Shown piece by piece: positions 33,516-43,538 of a stretch of DNA of 64,000 bases (its first letter is position 1; the number at the start of each line of letters is the position of its first letter). A model generated the notes under the pieces. It saw nothing but the letters and a program-made list of their open reading frames with translations. It did not search any database and was not told where the DNA came from. The translations under genes were made by a program, and so were the position numbers. The stretch is from Pseudobutyrivibrio ruminis HUN009 (GTDB lineage: Bacteria; Bacillota; Clostridia; Lachnospirales; Lachnospiraceae), in contig NZ_JNLH01000001.1 of the NCBI RefSeq assembly GCF_000703005.1, forward strand, positions 523,501 through 587,500. Direction: 5' to 3'.

Positions 33516-35051
33516 TTAATTCTCATATAGATACACTTGGTATCTATCATCCCCATATACTTTTTTGCCTTCTAAATCAAATGTTTCACTAAATGTTTTA
33601 ATAGCGTCTTCATCGTCTACTGTATATATAGCAAAAAAATCTCCTGTAGGTATATCTCTATGCGAGTTGTGTTGAAGCCACAAAAATGTAGAATCAAACT
33701 CATCATTCATAGTCCACATTTCTATATCTCCATTTGTGAGCTCAGTAACCACTTGGCTTCGCCAAAATGAAGCCACACCTTGAGTATAGCCAGATTCCTC
33801 TAAAAAGCTGATAACTGGCTCAAAATCTATATTAGCCCTGAGTGGCTGAGATATATTTGCTTTGACAATTCCTATTGCTGAAATTATAGCAAATAACACC
33901 ACAGCATAATGTAAAGCAACTCTTTCAAATACCTTTAATATAGGATCTGTTTTGATTTCTATAATTAAAGCACCAACGCCAAATTGCACAATGGGTAACC
34001 AGTATTGTTCTTCGCCCCAAACATATGTAAACACCATCCCTACCACAAAAAATATGCCTAATAATGATGCAACATATATTTGACATAGCTCACTTAATTT
34101 CTTGTAGTTCACAATCAATCGAATTACAGAAATAAAGACTAAAATCCCCAGAGCCAAGCCACAACCTGCACCTATGCCACTTAATGAAAAGAACTTCTTT
34201 GTGGCAAAATCTGTCAGTCCAAAGCTATCAAAATACCATTTGAATGTTTCAAGCCATGAGCCAGATCCTTTGCCCCATACCATGCCTTCCTGATTTACAA
34301 AATGGTATTTATTAACAAAAAATACTAAATTGATTCCGTATCCTATTAAGTTAAAAAACATCCCTGCAAAAGCTGCCAGTGCAAACTTGTGTTTCAAATC
34401 ATTCTTATTAAAAAATCCAGATTTAGACTCCTTCCTGAATGACATATATAGGATGCACAATGATGCAAATACGACAGGAAAATAAAACAGCACAAGCATT
34501 CTCATACCATTTAATCCAGCCAGTACACTAAACAACGCAAGCAGCACCCACGCAAAATACTTTTTGAGGTCTTTTGCGAGCGTAAGCATCAATCCAAAAG
34601 ACAAAACAATAAACATCGAATGAGGAATATAATAGGCTCCCCAAATCACATCAAAGAAATACCAAAAACCAAAAGGCCAACTCAATATTGCTATAATCCA
34701 TTTGCCACCATTTTTTAATTCAAGAGCATGTGCCAAATACAACCAACTAAGCAAATACAGAACCAGTGCCATAGCCGCGCCTATGGTTCTTGCAACTAGC
34801 CAATTATCCTGAGAAAGCCACAGACCTATGCAATAAAACCATTGCATGCCTGCAGCCTTTATTTCAGTCGAGTATATCCAGTTTTTGGTAATTAGAGCAT
34901 GTTCTTGATTCATCAAATCAGCAAGCACCATTTCTGCAGCCATATCTGAATCAAGCATCGCTCTACCATGATTTAGAAAAAAAGCAATATCGTATATTAT
35001 TCCCGCTAATGAAAATAGCCATGGAGCTATAGCATGTATTTTTTCTTTCAT
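33516..35051 (-). CDS. Polytopic GT-C-like membrane protein
   Basis: A 511-residue protein with 10 or more membrane segments and a C-terminal extracytoplasmic tail. The first outer loop contains LDSDMAAEMVLADLMNQEH, placing an acidic pair where GT-C glycosyltransferases bind the lipid-linked donor. The ATG at 35051 is preferred to GTG 35057, since AGAGG then has a five-base spacer. It is adjacent to a DUF6056-like protein and a GtrB-like GT2, so it probably adds a sugar from a polyprenyl-phosphate donor on the outside. Confidence 0.78.
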   Translation of the reverse strand: MKEKIHAIAPWLFSLAGIIYDIAFFLNHGRAMLDSDMAAEMVLADLMNQEHALITKNWIYSTEIKAAGMQWFYCIGLWLSQDNWLVARTIGAAMALVLYLLSWLYLAHALELKNGGKWIIAILSWPFGFWYFFDVIWGAYYIPHSMFIVLSFGLMLTLAKDLKKYFAWVLLALFSVLAGLNGMRMLVLFYFPVVFASLCILYMSFRKESKSGFFNKNDLKHKFALAAFAGMFFNLIGYGINLVFFVNKYHFVNQEGMVWGKGSGSWLETFKWYFDSFGLTDFATKKFFSLSGIGAGCGLALGILVFISVIRLIVNYKKLSELCQIYVASLLGIFFVVGMVFTYVWGEEQYWLPIVQFGVGALIIEIKTDPILKVFERVALHYAVVLFAIISAIGIVKANISQPLRANIDFEPVISFLEESGYTQGVASFWRSQVVTELTNGDIEMWTMNDEFDSTFLWLQHNSHRDIPTGDFFAIYTVDDEDAIKTFSETFDLEGKKVYGDDRYQVYLYEN

Positions 35052-35059
35052 CTCCACCT

Positions 35060-36535
35060 CTAATATAGATTAACTATTATTGAATCCACTCCGTAGTATT
35101 TTGATGCACACTGGTTACAGTTACCATATTTAGCATCTTCGCCAAGCGTTTCTCGTGGAATATCGTCCAAGCTGACATAATAAGAGTACTGACACCAATC
35201 AACATTCTCTCTATCGATTACAACATCAGCACCATCTTCTGCAGTAATTACTTCGTTCAATATATCATCCCAAAAATACCAACTCACCTTGATGAGAAGC
35301 GCCTTCTCATGTATATCATATTGGATGAGCTGTTTATACGTTTCTCCCTTGTATGTGTTTAAACAACCAACGCTTGCTATTATAAGGCCAACAACTATTG
35401 CATATCTAAATGCAATTTCTTGTTTTACACATTGAGCTATGAATACACCAATTCCATACGCAATGACAGCAAAGCCTATAAACATCATATAATCTTCTAC
35501 ATAATAAACTCTTGGTGTAAATTCAGAATCAATAGTCTTTGCCGAACCATACACATAAAGAAGTAGACCACTAAATGCAGAAACAAATAAGCATATTGTG
35601 CCTAAAGTAATAATTATGAGATTCTGCCTTTTTTTTGAATTTTGACATAAACCTATAAGTGCTATCAAAAGCACTATAGCAAGCACCCATGGTTTAGTTT
35701 GTATCGTAGTGGTAAATCTTGAAATAATCCTGTGTCCCGTAACAGATACAGCATCAACAATACTATACCCTGTGCTATTTTCATTGGACATTCTGGTATA
35801 ATTTCCAGGTGCAATAACCATAAGCACACCTGATACAATATAAAGAATTAAAGGCAAAGCTTTTTTCTTGAAAGAATCTCTGTTTTTGAAATTTTCAATA
35901 AAAACAAACAATACATAAAAAGTACCAATTGCAACACAATACATCATACTTGTACATGTAATCATGCCTACTATTATCATGCATATATATCTTTTTTTAT
36001 TTGATGTATCAGCCAAATATCTAAGAATTGAAGCACATGTTATCATACACATCATCATCATTCCCGAATACCCTGGCGTTCCAGACCACCAATTATACAC
36101 ATCACTGTAGTAATAGCTTGTTGTAACTAACAAAGCTACCAGAAATGTGATGACATCTAATACTAACTGATTTTCTATTTGAAACATGTACTTAAATATA
36201 GTTCTTACTGCCCATAGTATTCCAATCATAATAACAACATTGGCTATTATCATGCATATTCCAAAACTATGTCCCACATTATTAAATAAGTATAATGGAT
36301 TAAACAATATCTGTATGGCTATTGCGAATATTCCAGAGTTACCAAATGAATTATTGTAATTCCAATTGATTCTATGAAACATTTCTACAACACGATTTTT
36401 AGACCACCACTCAATAGCCCATGCGAAATCGTCATTTGCTGGCATTGAATAGAATATAGAATATATGAATGGTATAAACACCAAACAATATCCAATTAAT
36501 AAAAATATATGGTAAAGCTTTATTTTTTTTGTCAT
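35060..36535 (-). CDS. DUF6056-like GT-C membrane protein, paralogue 1
   Basis: A 491-residue membrane protein with about 12 hydrophobic segments. It shares with the products of 44481-45959 and 45979-47439 an N-terminal loop of the form YS-x-PA-(N/S)-DDFA, an ILFNPLYLFN-like segment after the first loop, and the motif APGNYTR (APGNFAR in the others) near the middle. The paired Asp in the first outer loop suits GT-C chemistry. It overlaps the GtrB-like gene (36535-37485) by one base, strong evidence that the two work together. The sugar is unknown. Confidence 0.85.
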   Translation of the reverse strand: MTKKIKLYHIFLLIGYCLVFIPFIYSIFYSMPANDDFAWAIEWWSKNRVVEMFHRINWNYNNSFGNSGIFAIAIQILFNPLYLFNNVGHSFGICMIIANVVIMIGILWAVRTIFKYMFQIENQLVLDVITFLVALLVTTSYYYSDVYNWWSGTPGYSGMMMMCMITCASILRYLADTSNKKRYICMIIVGMITCTSMMYCVAIGTFYVLFVFIENFKNRDSFKKKALPLILYIVSGVLMVIAPGNYTRMSNENSTGYSIVDAVSVTGHRIISRFTTTIQTKPWVLAIVLLIALIGLCQNSKKRQNLIIITLGTICLFVSAFSGLLLYVYGSAKTIDSEFTPRVYYVEDYMMFIGFAVIAYGIGVFIAQCVKQEIAFRYAIVVGLIIASVGCLNTYKGETYKQLIQYDIHEKALLIKVSWYFWDDILNEVITAEDGADVVIDRENVDWCQYSYYVSLDDIPRETLGEDAKYGNCNQCASKYYGVDSIIVNLY

Positions 36536-37485
36536 TACTGCTTCTCCGAATTGCCTAGTCCATCATAGTTGATGACTTCCTTGATAACATATTGTGGTGA
36601 ATTATTTATACTAATAAATATTCTTCCTACATACTCTCCAATCAAGCCTAACACCAATAGGATTAAGCCTCCCAAAATCAGAATTACTGATATAGTAGAA
36701 CTCCAACCTAACATTCTGGTTGGATCAACAATCTTTCGTACAATTACATAAATTGCATATATGAATCCTAAGAAAGCTATTAGTGAGCCGCTATAGGAAG
36801 CTATTCTTAAGGGTATAATAGAAAATGAAGTAAAACCATTCATCCACAAGCCTAATAGCTTCTTGAGAGTATATCCTGACTCACCTTCTAAGCGCTTTCT
36901 ATGATTAACTGGCACATTGCATATGCTCTTTGTTGTTCTAAGAACCAATCCTATAACGTATGGATATGCGCCTTTATATTTAAGAATTTCATCAATTATG
37001 TATCTTTTTGCAGCAAAATAGCTAGACACATACAGCTCTTTAGGTTTATTAAGCATAACCTCTGTCATCTTTTTATTCACATGGCTTCCCCAATTTCTGA
37101 ACCCTGAATGCTGTTTGTTATCATATTCAGCATAAACAACATCATAGCCTTCTTCAATTTTAGCCAGAAGTTTATCCACCTCAGAAGCTGGTGTTTGACC
37201 ATCATCATCTAAACAAACCACCACATCTCCAGACACAAAATTAAAACCAGCCATCAATGCTGCATGCTGTCCGAAGTTTTTCGCATGGCTTATTCCTATA
37301 ATATTATCATTTTCTCTGCAAAGTTTTCTTATGACAGAAAGAGTTCCATCAGGCGAGCAATCATTAACCAATATGATTTCATATTCATATTGTGTCATTA
37401 ACTTCATTTTTTCTTTGATTTCACCCACTACAATTGTTAGTGTGTTTTCTGAACCATAACATGGTATTACGAATGATATTTTCAT
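36535..37485 (-). CDS. GtrB/ArnC-like GT2 polyprenyl-phosphate glycosyltransferase
   Basis: A 316-residue enzyme making a polyprenyl-phosphate sugar. Motifs: FVIPCYGSENTL, ILVNDCSPDGT, HAKNFGQHAALMAG, VVCLDDDGQTP and GESGYTLKKLLGLW. Two C-terminal membrane segments end in LIGEYVGRIF, typical of ArnC/GtrB. The next gene in transcription is the DUF6056-like protein, with which it overlaps by one base, giving a donor-maker plus outer-face transferase unit. Confidence 0.94.
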   Translation of the reverse strand: MKISFVIPCYGSENTLTIVVGEIKEKMKLMTQYEYEIILVNDCSPDGTLSVIRKLCRENDNIIGISHAKNFGQHAALMAGFNFVSGDVVVCLDDDGQTPASEVDKLLAKIEEGYDVVYAEYDNKQHSGFRNWGSHVNKKMTEVMLNKPKELYVSSYFAAKRYIIDEILKYKGAYPYVIGLVLRTTKSICNVPVNHRKRLEGESGYTLKKLLGLWMNGFTSFSIIPLRIASYSGSLIAFLGFIYAIYVIVRKIVDPTRMLGWSSTISVILILGGLILLVLGLIGEYVGRIFISINNSPQYVIKEVINYDGLGNSEKQ

Positions 37486-37499
37486 TTCTTATTCCGTTT

Positions 37500-38963
37500 C
37501 TATTCTCTTATTTTGTATATTTTTATTTGACCATACTCAGCCACCACCTGACAGCCATAGGCACTTAAGAGTTTATCTACATCTCCATCTATACAAGTTG
37601 TCACATATTTAGATTGAACATTTTGTATATAGTAAAGTGGATAATCCTCAAAACAACAACTTATTCCAAACCCACTTGGTAGTGCATATAGTTCATTGAA
37701 CGATGATGTCAGTGTCCATACAACAGTATTGTCCCATTCGTCATCCGTGATAGGCATTACTTCTTCCAAAGACTGGTCTTGAATCGCGTTATACAGTGCC
37801 TCGTCCTTTTCTGGCAAACCAGTATAGTATGTATCTGTTGTAAGCCAACAACAGTACAAAGCTACCGCAATTATTGCTACTTTAATAATCTTACTTTTAT
37901 AATCATGGGCCACCATCAGAAACCCTATGATAGTGAAGTTCATTAAATGTCTACAACCCTCTGTCGCATCATACAAAACCCACATAGCTACTATAAGAGA
38001 AAGCCACACAATAACAGCTGCAAGTCTATACAGATTTCTTTTTGTAATCAAATCTTTTATCAACAAAATTCCCAGAACGAAAAACAATAGATACCATGAC
38101 CCTCTCATTGAAGACCTAAGAAGCAATGCTTCTTTCATGTATCCAAAGGATTCCTCTGCGCTTGATTTGAATAAATCTATTACTGCTGACGGATTTTTTA
38201 AAGCCTCCATATCTATAAGTGTGAAAAAGTATGGAGCAGCATAATATTTGCTTATGTAAAGAAATGCAAACATTGTAGTGAGGATTATAATAACTTGAAT
38301 AATCAGTTCCACATATTTGCGTCTTTTTAATAATGCCACCATCATGAGCAAGCTTAAACTTGCAAAAAAACCCTTTGCACTAGTCAGATAGGCTATTATT
38401 ACATAGCTAGCAATTCGCATTCCAATGGAATCTTCTTCCTTTATCACTTTGTACACCAATAAGCAATATATTAAGCCTAAAGCTGTAACCATTATTTCAG
38501 GTGTTCCGGAAAAAATGTATCTGGTGCTTATACCATATGATATAAAAATTAAGGATGTGAATATTTGCTGCTCAATAGTTGGCTTTAATAAAAAATAATA
38601 GCAGATAAAGGCTATTGTCATAATCAAAGCATTAAATATTATTGGTGAAGCAAGATTCCATCCAAAGACCTTGCCAAATATAACAAACGGCATAAGAATC
38701 ACTGGCCCCCAAGCGCCATAAGTGCCTCTTATTGCATGGCTTTCTGTATAACCAAACACGCCTTGAGGGCTTCCATAATCCACCATGCCTTCTATCTGTT
38801 TATAATAAAACATTTCATCATTCCACATAGAGCATGATATGGATAGTTTGTTGAACCAAAGCCCTTGTGCCAGCATATAAACAATCATTGAAACAAGTGT
38901 TGTCAATGCGGCAATAGCAAATATTGTAGTATTCTTTTTATCAGAAAATATATTTTTTAACAT
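37500..38963 (-). CDS. Polytopic GT-C-like membrane protein
   Basis: A 487-residue membrane protein. The first outer loop has WNDEMFYYKQIEGM with an acidic pair, and a later GTYGAWGPVI segment, both seen in bacterial GT-C-like proteins. The C-terminal 80 residues are polar and strand-rich and should lie outside (VAEYGQIKIYKI at the end). It overlaps the 38963-40192 gene at the junction. Specific function is not identifiable; it probably adds a sugar from a lipid carrier. Confidence 0.78.
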   Translation of the reverse strand: MLKNIFSDKKNTTIFAIAALTTLVSMIVYMLAQGLWFNKLSISCSMWNDEMFYYKQIEGMVDYGSPQGVFGYTESHAIRGTYGAWGPVILMPFVIFGKVFGWNLASPIIFNALIMTIAFICYYFLLKPTIEQQIFTSLIFISYGISTRYIFSGTPEIMVTALGLIYCLLVYKVIKEEDSIGMRIASYVIIAYLTSAKGFFASLSLLMMVALLKRRKYVELIIQVIIILTTMFAFLYISKYYAAPYFFTLIDMEALKNPSAVIDLFKSSAEESFGYMKEALLLRSSMRGSWYLLFFVLGILLIKDLITKRNLYRLAAVIVWLSLIVAMWVLYDATEGCRHLMNFTIIGFLMVAHDYKSKIIKVAIIAVALYCCWLTTDTYYTGLPEKDEALYNAIQDQSLEEVMPITDDEWDNTVVWTLTSSFNELYALPSGFGISCCFEDYPLYYIQNVQSKYVTTCIDGDVDKLLSAYGCQVVAEYGQIKIYKIRE

Positions 38964-40192
38964 TAATAGTATAATCCGCCTTTGCTAAGGAAAACAAAAT
39001 ATTTCAATCCAAGCACAATATGCGCAATCATAGGAATTGCTTCCAAAACAATAATCCCTGTGGCCTTAATCATCTGGGTTTTATCTTTTATTTGTATCGA
39101 TTTTACGTCTTTTATCCATACTATAAACGAATACATGAATACTATGAAAAGTCCACACATGTATCCCCACGCAAAATTAAAGTGACCTTCTCTAAAACCT
39201 TTTTCATAAAAAACAATGGATGTTATTAATCCTGATAAATATATTTGCCAAGCAAATCTAAAGCCAGAATCGTTTTTCAAAAGTTTAAAATGAATAATCA
39301 AAACAACAAACGGAAAAGCTGTGGCAAGAAGCATCGAAACAGGAAGGTTTGTTGTGTATAGTTTCCATACCCTAAACAATTCTATTCCTAGTCCATTATC
39401 TTCTCCTCTAGCTGATTTTCCTTGGAACACTCCAGAATACTGGGATAAAAGACCAATCAAAGTAGGCACATAACACAATGCATATAGAAATGATTGTTTA
39501 AAATTTCCAAACTTTGCTTTTATAAATCTATATAGCATTATAATTGCCAATGTAAACAAGTGAATTATAGTATAGCTAGGCTTTGTTTCAGTAACTAACA
39601 AGAGAGAAATAGCATAAGCTATATACAAAAACAGCACCTTAACGCGTGGTTTTGCTTTAAAATCCTCTTCATATCTTGCTACTGTTAACATGCCCAAAAT
39701 AAACGCCAAAATCATAAATGGCCTTGCAGCCATATATGTTCCATTGTGCCAAGGATTAGGAGTAAAAACACCTAGATAATAATAACCTGTTACTTTCAAT
39801 GAAATCCAATCGGCATAAATCATGGAAGAAAAAAACAATGCATACGTTGCCAATGTTGATATTATTCTATCCTTGGTGACAACTGTAATAAATATTTTGG
39901 TTATGAATATCGCCAACACATTATAAAATGTTATTGTGTATGCCATAGCCAATTCTGCATATCCACAAAATTTCATAAGAAAGCTAGCAGTTTTAAACAT
40001 TATTCTGTAAGGGAAATCGTACAATTCATTTGTCCCAAGAACTTCTTGCACATATGCCTTTATATCAGAAAAGAATGTCCCATCTACTGTGATTGCCTGA
40101 TTAAGAAACAGATGGAACATCGCTTTTGAAGAAATATATAACAAGATAAAAAACAATATATAATCTATTATTTTAATTACTTTCTTACTCAT
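38963..40192 (-). CDS. Polytopic membrane protein, possible GT-C
   Basis: A 409-residue protein with many hydrophobic segments. The ATG at 40192 is preferred to a TTG nine codons upstream that has no ribosome site; this leaves an eight-base overlap with the acetyltransferase gene. The first loop contains DGTFFSDIKAYV and a later loop FTPNPWHNGTYM, the kind of conserved outer loops found in glycan-acting membrane enzymes. I do not recognise the family. It is coupled to the 37500-38963 gene and may form a complex with it. Confidence 0.75.
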   Translation of the reverse strand: MSKKVIKIIDYILFFILLYISSKAMFHLFLNQAITVDGTFFSDIKAYVQEVLGTNELYDFPYRIMFKTASFLMKFCGYAELAMAYTITFYNVLAIFITKIFITVVTKDRIISTLATYALFFSSMIYADWISLKVTGYYYLGVFTPNPWHNGTYMAARPFMILAFILGMLTVARYEEDFKAKPRVKVLFLYIAYAISLLLVTETKPSYTIIHLFTLAIIMLYRFIKAKFGNFKQSFLYALCYVPTLIGLLSQYSGVFQGKSARGEDNGLGIELFRVWKLYTTNLPVSMLLATAFPFVVLIIHFKLLKNDSGFRFAWQIYLSGLITSIVFYEKGFREGHFNFAWGYMCGLFIVFMYSFIVWIKDVKSIQIKDKTQMIKATGIIVLEAIPMIAHIVLGLKYFVFLSKGGLYY

Positions 40193-40724
40193 TTGCTCCC
40201 CGTCTAATCTTTGATACAAAAATCACATCATTTGGTTTTCCATCAATCCATACATCAGCTTGTGCTATTCCTTCCATAGACATCCCAGCTTTTTGTGCAG
40301 CCTTGAAAGAAGCTATATTGTCAGCCAATATTCTACCGTATATTTTGTACATACCTAGATAATCGAATCCATAATCCAGAGTCAGTTTTAGTGCTTCAGA
40401 GCCACGACCACCTCCAGAATATTTCTCTTCACCAAGCAATATTCCATACTCGCATTTTTTATTATCCTTATCAAGGTGTATTAAATATGTACTACCGATT
40501 CTAACATTATCAGCCTTATCCCACACTACAAATTGGGCTATATCATCTGTTAGCACTTTATTTTTTATCCAATTTTTCTGGCCTTCAACAGTGAATGGTT
40601 CTCTTAGTAAAAATCTCGACATTACAAAATCACTATTTCGCCATTTGACAAATATTTCTGCATCTTCTAAAGACATTGGGGTGAGAAAAATCTTCTCACC
40701 CTCAATTTTTAAACTAGCGTCCAT
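40185..40724 (-). CDS. GNAT N-acetyltransferase, likely for a TDP-4-amino sugar
   Basis: A 179-residue RimJ/RimL-type GNAT enzyme: IFLTPMSLEDAEIFVKWRNS at the start, IGSTYLIHLD, the acetyl-CoA loop GGGRGSEALKL, and IASFKAAQKAGM near the C-terminus. Its start overlaps the WecE gene end by 11 bases. WecE makes dTDP-4-amino-4,6-dideoxygalactose, so this enzyme probably acetylates that amine, the job WecD does in E. coli, though WecD is longer. The acceptor assignment is from context. Confidence 0.9.
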   Translation of the reverse strand: MDASLKIEGEKIFLTPMSLEDAEIFVKWRNSDFVMSRFLLREPFTVEGQKNWIKNKVLTDDIAQFVVWDKADNVRIGSTYLIHLDKDNKKCEYGILLGEEKYSGGGRGSEALKLTLDYGFDYLGMYKIYGRILADNIASFKAAQKAGMSMEGIAQADVWIDGKPNDVIFVSKIRRGANE

Positions 40725-41847
40725 TATAGAAATCCTTTACAACCTTAACTACCTTTGCATGATCCTCATCTGTAAGACCATAGTAAAGAGGAAGACGTAC
40801 AAGTCTCTCGCTCTCTTTTGTTGTGTATACATCCTCGCCATCAAAACGACCATACTTCTTACCAGCTGGTGCTGAGTGAAGTGGGATGTAATGGAATACC
40901 ATAAGTACTTCATTTGACTTAGCGTAGTTGATAAGCTCTGTACGCTCTTCAAGATCCTTGCACTTGAGGTAGAACATGTGAGCATTGTGCTCGCATCCTT
41001 CTGGAATAGTAGGAAGCTCTACCTTACCTGCATCTGCAAGCTCCTTGAATGCATCATAATACTTATTCCAAGAATTCATTCTGTCATCAAAAATCTCGTC
41101 TGCTTTTTCAAGCTGACCATAGAGATATGCAGCATTAAGCTCTGATGGAAGGTATGAAGAACCAGCCTCAACCCATGTGTACTTATCAATCTGTCCACGG
41201 AAGAACTTAGCACGGTTTGTACCCTTTTCACGGATAATTTCAGCCATTTCAGCATTTGCTGGATCATTGATAAGAAGAGCTCCACCTTCACCCATTGAGT
41301 AGTTCTTTGTCTCATGGAAAGAAAATGCACCGTAATCACCGATTGTACCAAGGGCCTTGCCATGATATTTACTCATAACGCCCTGTGCAGCATCCTCTAC
41401 AACCTTGAGGTTGTGACGCTTTGCAATGTCCATGATTGTGTCCATCTCGCAAGCAACACCTGCATAGTGAACAGGAACGATTGCTACAGTTTTGTCTGTG
41501 ATAGCTGCCTCGATCTTTGTCTCATCGATGTTCATTGTATCAGGACGGATATCTACGAATACTACAGTTGCTCCACGAAGAACGAAAGCATCTGCTGTTG
41601 ATACGAATGTGAATGAAGGCATGATAACTTCATCGCCTGGCTTAATCTCGCATAAGAGAGCAGCCATTTCTGTAGCATGTGTGCAAGATGTTGTGAGAAG
41701 CACCTTTGCGGCACCTGTTCTGTATTCTAACCAATTGTTACATTTCTTTGTGAATTCACCATCACCGCAGATTTTGTGCTGTGCGATAGCTTCGTTAATG
41801 TATTTTGTCTCTGTTCCTACGAAAGGTGGTACGTTAAATGGAATCAT
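40714..41847 (-). CDS. wecE: dTDP-4-amino-4,6-dideoxygalactose transaminase
   Basis: PLP aminotransferase converting dTDP-4-keto-6-deoxyglucose to the 4-amino-4,6-dideoxy-galactose form. The 377 residues closely follow E. coli WecE along the whole length: IPFNVPPFVGTE at the start, CGDGEFTKKC, PSFTFVSTADAFVLRGA, VPVHYAGVACEMDTIM, VVEDAAQGVMS, SFHETKNYSMGEGG with PLP Lys181, and MVFHYIPLHS. With the adjacent GNAT it supports a Fuc4NAc-type sugar. The earlier TDP-glucose genes (rmlA, rmlB) are not in the window. Confidence 0.95.
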   Translation of the reverse strand: MIPFNVPPFVGTETKYINEAIAQHKICGDGEFTKKCNNWLEYRTGAAKVLLTTSCTHATEMAALLCEIKPGDEVIMPSFTFVSTADAFVLRGATVVFVDIRPDTMNIDETKIEAAITDKTVAIVPVHYAGVACEMDTIMDIAKRHNLKVVEDAAQGVMSKYHGKALGTIGDYGAFSFHETKNYSMGEGGALLINDPANAEMAEIIREKGTNRAKFFRGQIDKYTWVEAGSSYLPSELNAAYLYGQLEKADEIFDDRMNSWNKYYDAFKELADAGKVELPTIPEGCEHNAHMFYLKCKDLEERTELINYAKSNEVLMVFHYIPLHSAPAGKKYGRFDGEDVYTTKESERLVRLPLYYGLTDEDHAKVVKVVKDFYNGR

Positions 41848-41861
41848 TTCTTTGCTCCTTT

Positions 41862-43535
41862 TTATTCAAAAAAATCATAAACTATAATACCGTCAAACTC
41901 ATCATCAGCCTTTACCTGCGCTGAAGTGTTTCTGACTTTTATATAATCACATAATGTGTTGGAAATCTCTGTGCCACAAAAATACACATGACCATTGAAG
42001 AAATCATCAATGAAAAGTGTATCCAAACCATTGGCATGAATTTGTTTCCAATACATTGGTGTATTGTACACCCATCCGCCCCAAAATACCATATTTTTTG
42101 GAACACCATTTTTATATACGGTGAACGGATCCGCTGGCAACGCCAGTGATAAATCATAAATATACATATTATCTGGATGTTCTATCACATAGTTTTCAAG
42201 GCTATTTGACTGAGCAATATCAGCATCTCGATAAACATCATGTGCAACCGTGTATGTATATTTAATCATATTAGTGTCAGGCTTTAATATAAAACCTGCC
42301 ATCATTATTAGAGCCATCAGGCATGTGGTTGTAATTAGCGGCTTTTTGTTTTCTATTTTGCCTAGCTCATTTATCATCTTTACCACTGATGGAATAAAGA
42401 AGATAAACACAAGAGCCTGATATGCTCTCATCGGAAATCTTGCCTGGATTAGGAAATATATTGAAACCAGCGCAAACATTCCAAATAAAGCATCTATAGT
42501 GAGTATTGCTTTTTTATCTATTAGCTTTTTGATGGACAAGATGTTTGTAAAAATCAATAATGCTATCCAAATTACAACCTGTAGATTCACCACCATGCTT
42601 GGCATGATGAGGTTGTAGGCTCTTTTTATATAATCCTTTGTAGAAAGGCTTGTGCCTTCATAAGCATTTAGTATTGTCTCGAAGTTTTCTGTGGTGAGAT
42701 TCTCATCCATGAAAAACCAGTTGCTGGCAGCATTGTAAAGAGTCTCATCCCAACCCACTGATTCATAAACACCATTTACATCTTCTTCATATGGCAAATG
42801 AGGATAATCAATCCAAGTTCCTGCCTGCGCGTAATATTCATTGAAATCTGCAATGCCAGTAGCCTTTTCATAAATTGCATTGCTTGCATAGGCTATAACC
42901 ATCGCAATGATAATTATTGCTGTCTTCTTTATTACCTGCTTTTTGTTTTCTCCAAAAAACTCAAAGAACAAAACAATAAGTACCGCTGCAAGTCCAACCA
43001 ATCCAAACTGCTTTCTGATGCCATATGCCAATACCAGCATAATTATCGCAATTACGAATTGAGCATTTATAAGCTTTTCCGACTTCATGCTTGCAATTAA
43101 GCTGCTGGCTGCTGCACCTGCCACGAGCCCCGCTGTAGCTGTGTACTGCAATGCTGTAGAAAAATGCATGAAGCAGAATAAAAACATTATGATGAATGTA
43201 AATAAACCAATTAGCTTTTGCTTAGTAGTAGCTTTGCATCCGCCCAATAGGCTGTCTGCAATGATCCAAAGGCTTATTGCAACCATGGCAAGCTCGAAAA
43301 CTGTGTACCATGCAATGCCATTATACAATCTATAAAACAAAGCAATTATGCCGTAGTAGTAGAAGCTTCCGAATATGGTGCCTGCTTCAGGTGTGCCAGT
43401 GGTATAGCCTGCTGTTAGATACATTAAAACTTTGTCATCATTATTTTGGAAGCATACAGGGCATATTATCCATAGCAACGCTAGCGATATAGCTACCACT
43501 ATTAATGAAATAAGCCAATTTTTTTTAAGTACCAT
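41862..43535 (-). CDS. Polytopic GT-C-like membrane protein
   Basis: A 557-residue protein with about 12 membrane segments and a polar C-terminal domain of roughly 110 residues predicted outside (DIAQSNSLENYV, ANGLDTLFIDDFFNG). The first loop has CFQNNDDKVLMYLTAGYTTGTPEAG; the paired Asp fits the GT-C pattern and resembles the position of DDFA in the DUF6056-like neighbours. It lies between WecE and a GtrB-like GT2, three bases from the latter, and probably uses that enzyme's product. Confidence 0.78.
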   Translation of the reverse strand: MVLKKNWLISLIVVAISLALLWIICPVCFQNNDDKVLMYLTAGYTTGTPEAGTIFGSFYYYGIIALFYRLYNGIAWYTVFELAMVAISLWIIADSLLGGCKATTKQKLIGLFTFIIMFLFCFMHFSTALQYTATAGLVAGAAASSLIASMKSEKLINAQFVIAIIMLVLAYGIRKQFGLVGLAAVLIVLFFEFFGENKKQVIKKTAIIIIAMVIAYASNAIYEKATGIADFNEYYAQAGTWIDYPHLPYEEDVNGVYESVGWDETLYNAASNWFFMDENLTTENFETILNAYEGTSLSTKDYIKRAYNLIMPSMVVNLQVVIWIALLIFTNILSIKKLIDKKAILTIDALFGMFALVSIYFLIQARFPMRAYQALVFIFFIPSVVKMINELGKIENKKPLITTTCLMALIMMAGFILKPDTNMIKYTYTVAHDVYRDADIAQSNSLENYVIEHPDNMYIYDLSLALPADPFTVYKNGVPKNMVFWGGWVYNTPMYWKQIHANGLDTLFIDDFFNGHVYFCGTEISNTLCDYIKVRNTSAQVKADDEFDGIIVYDFFE

Positions 43536-43538
43536 GAC

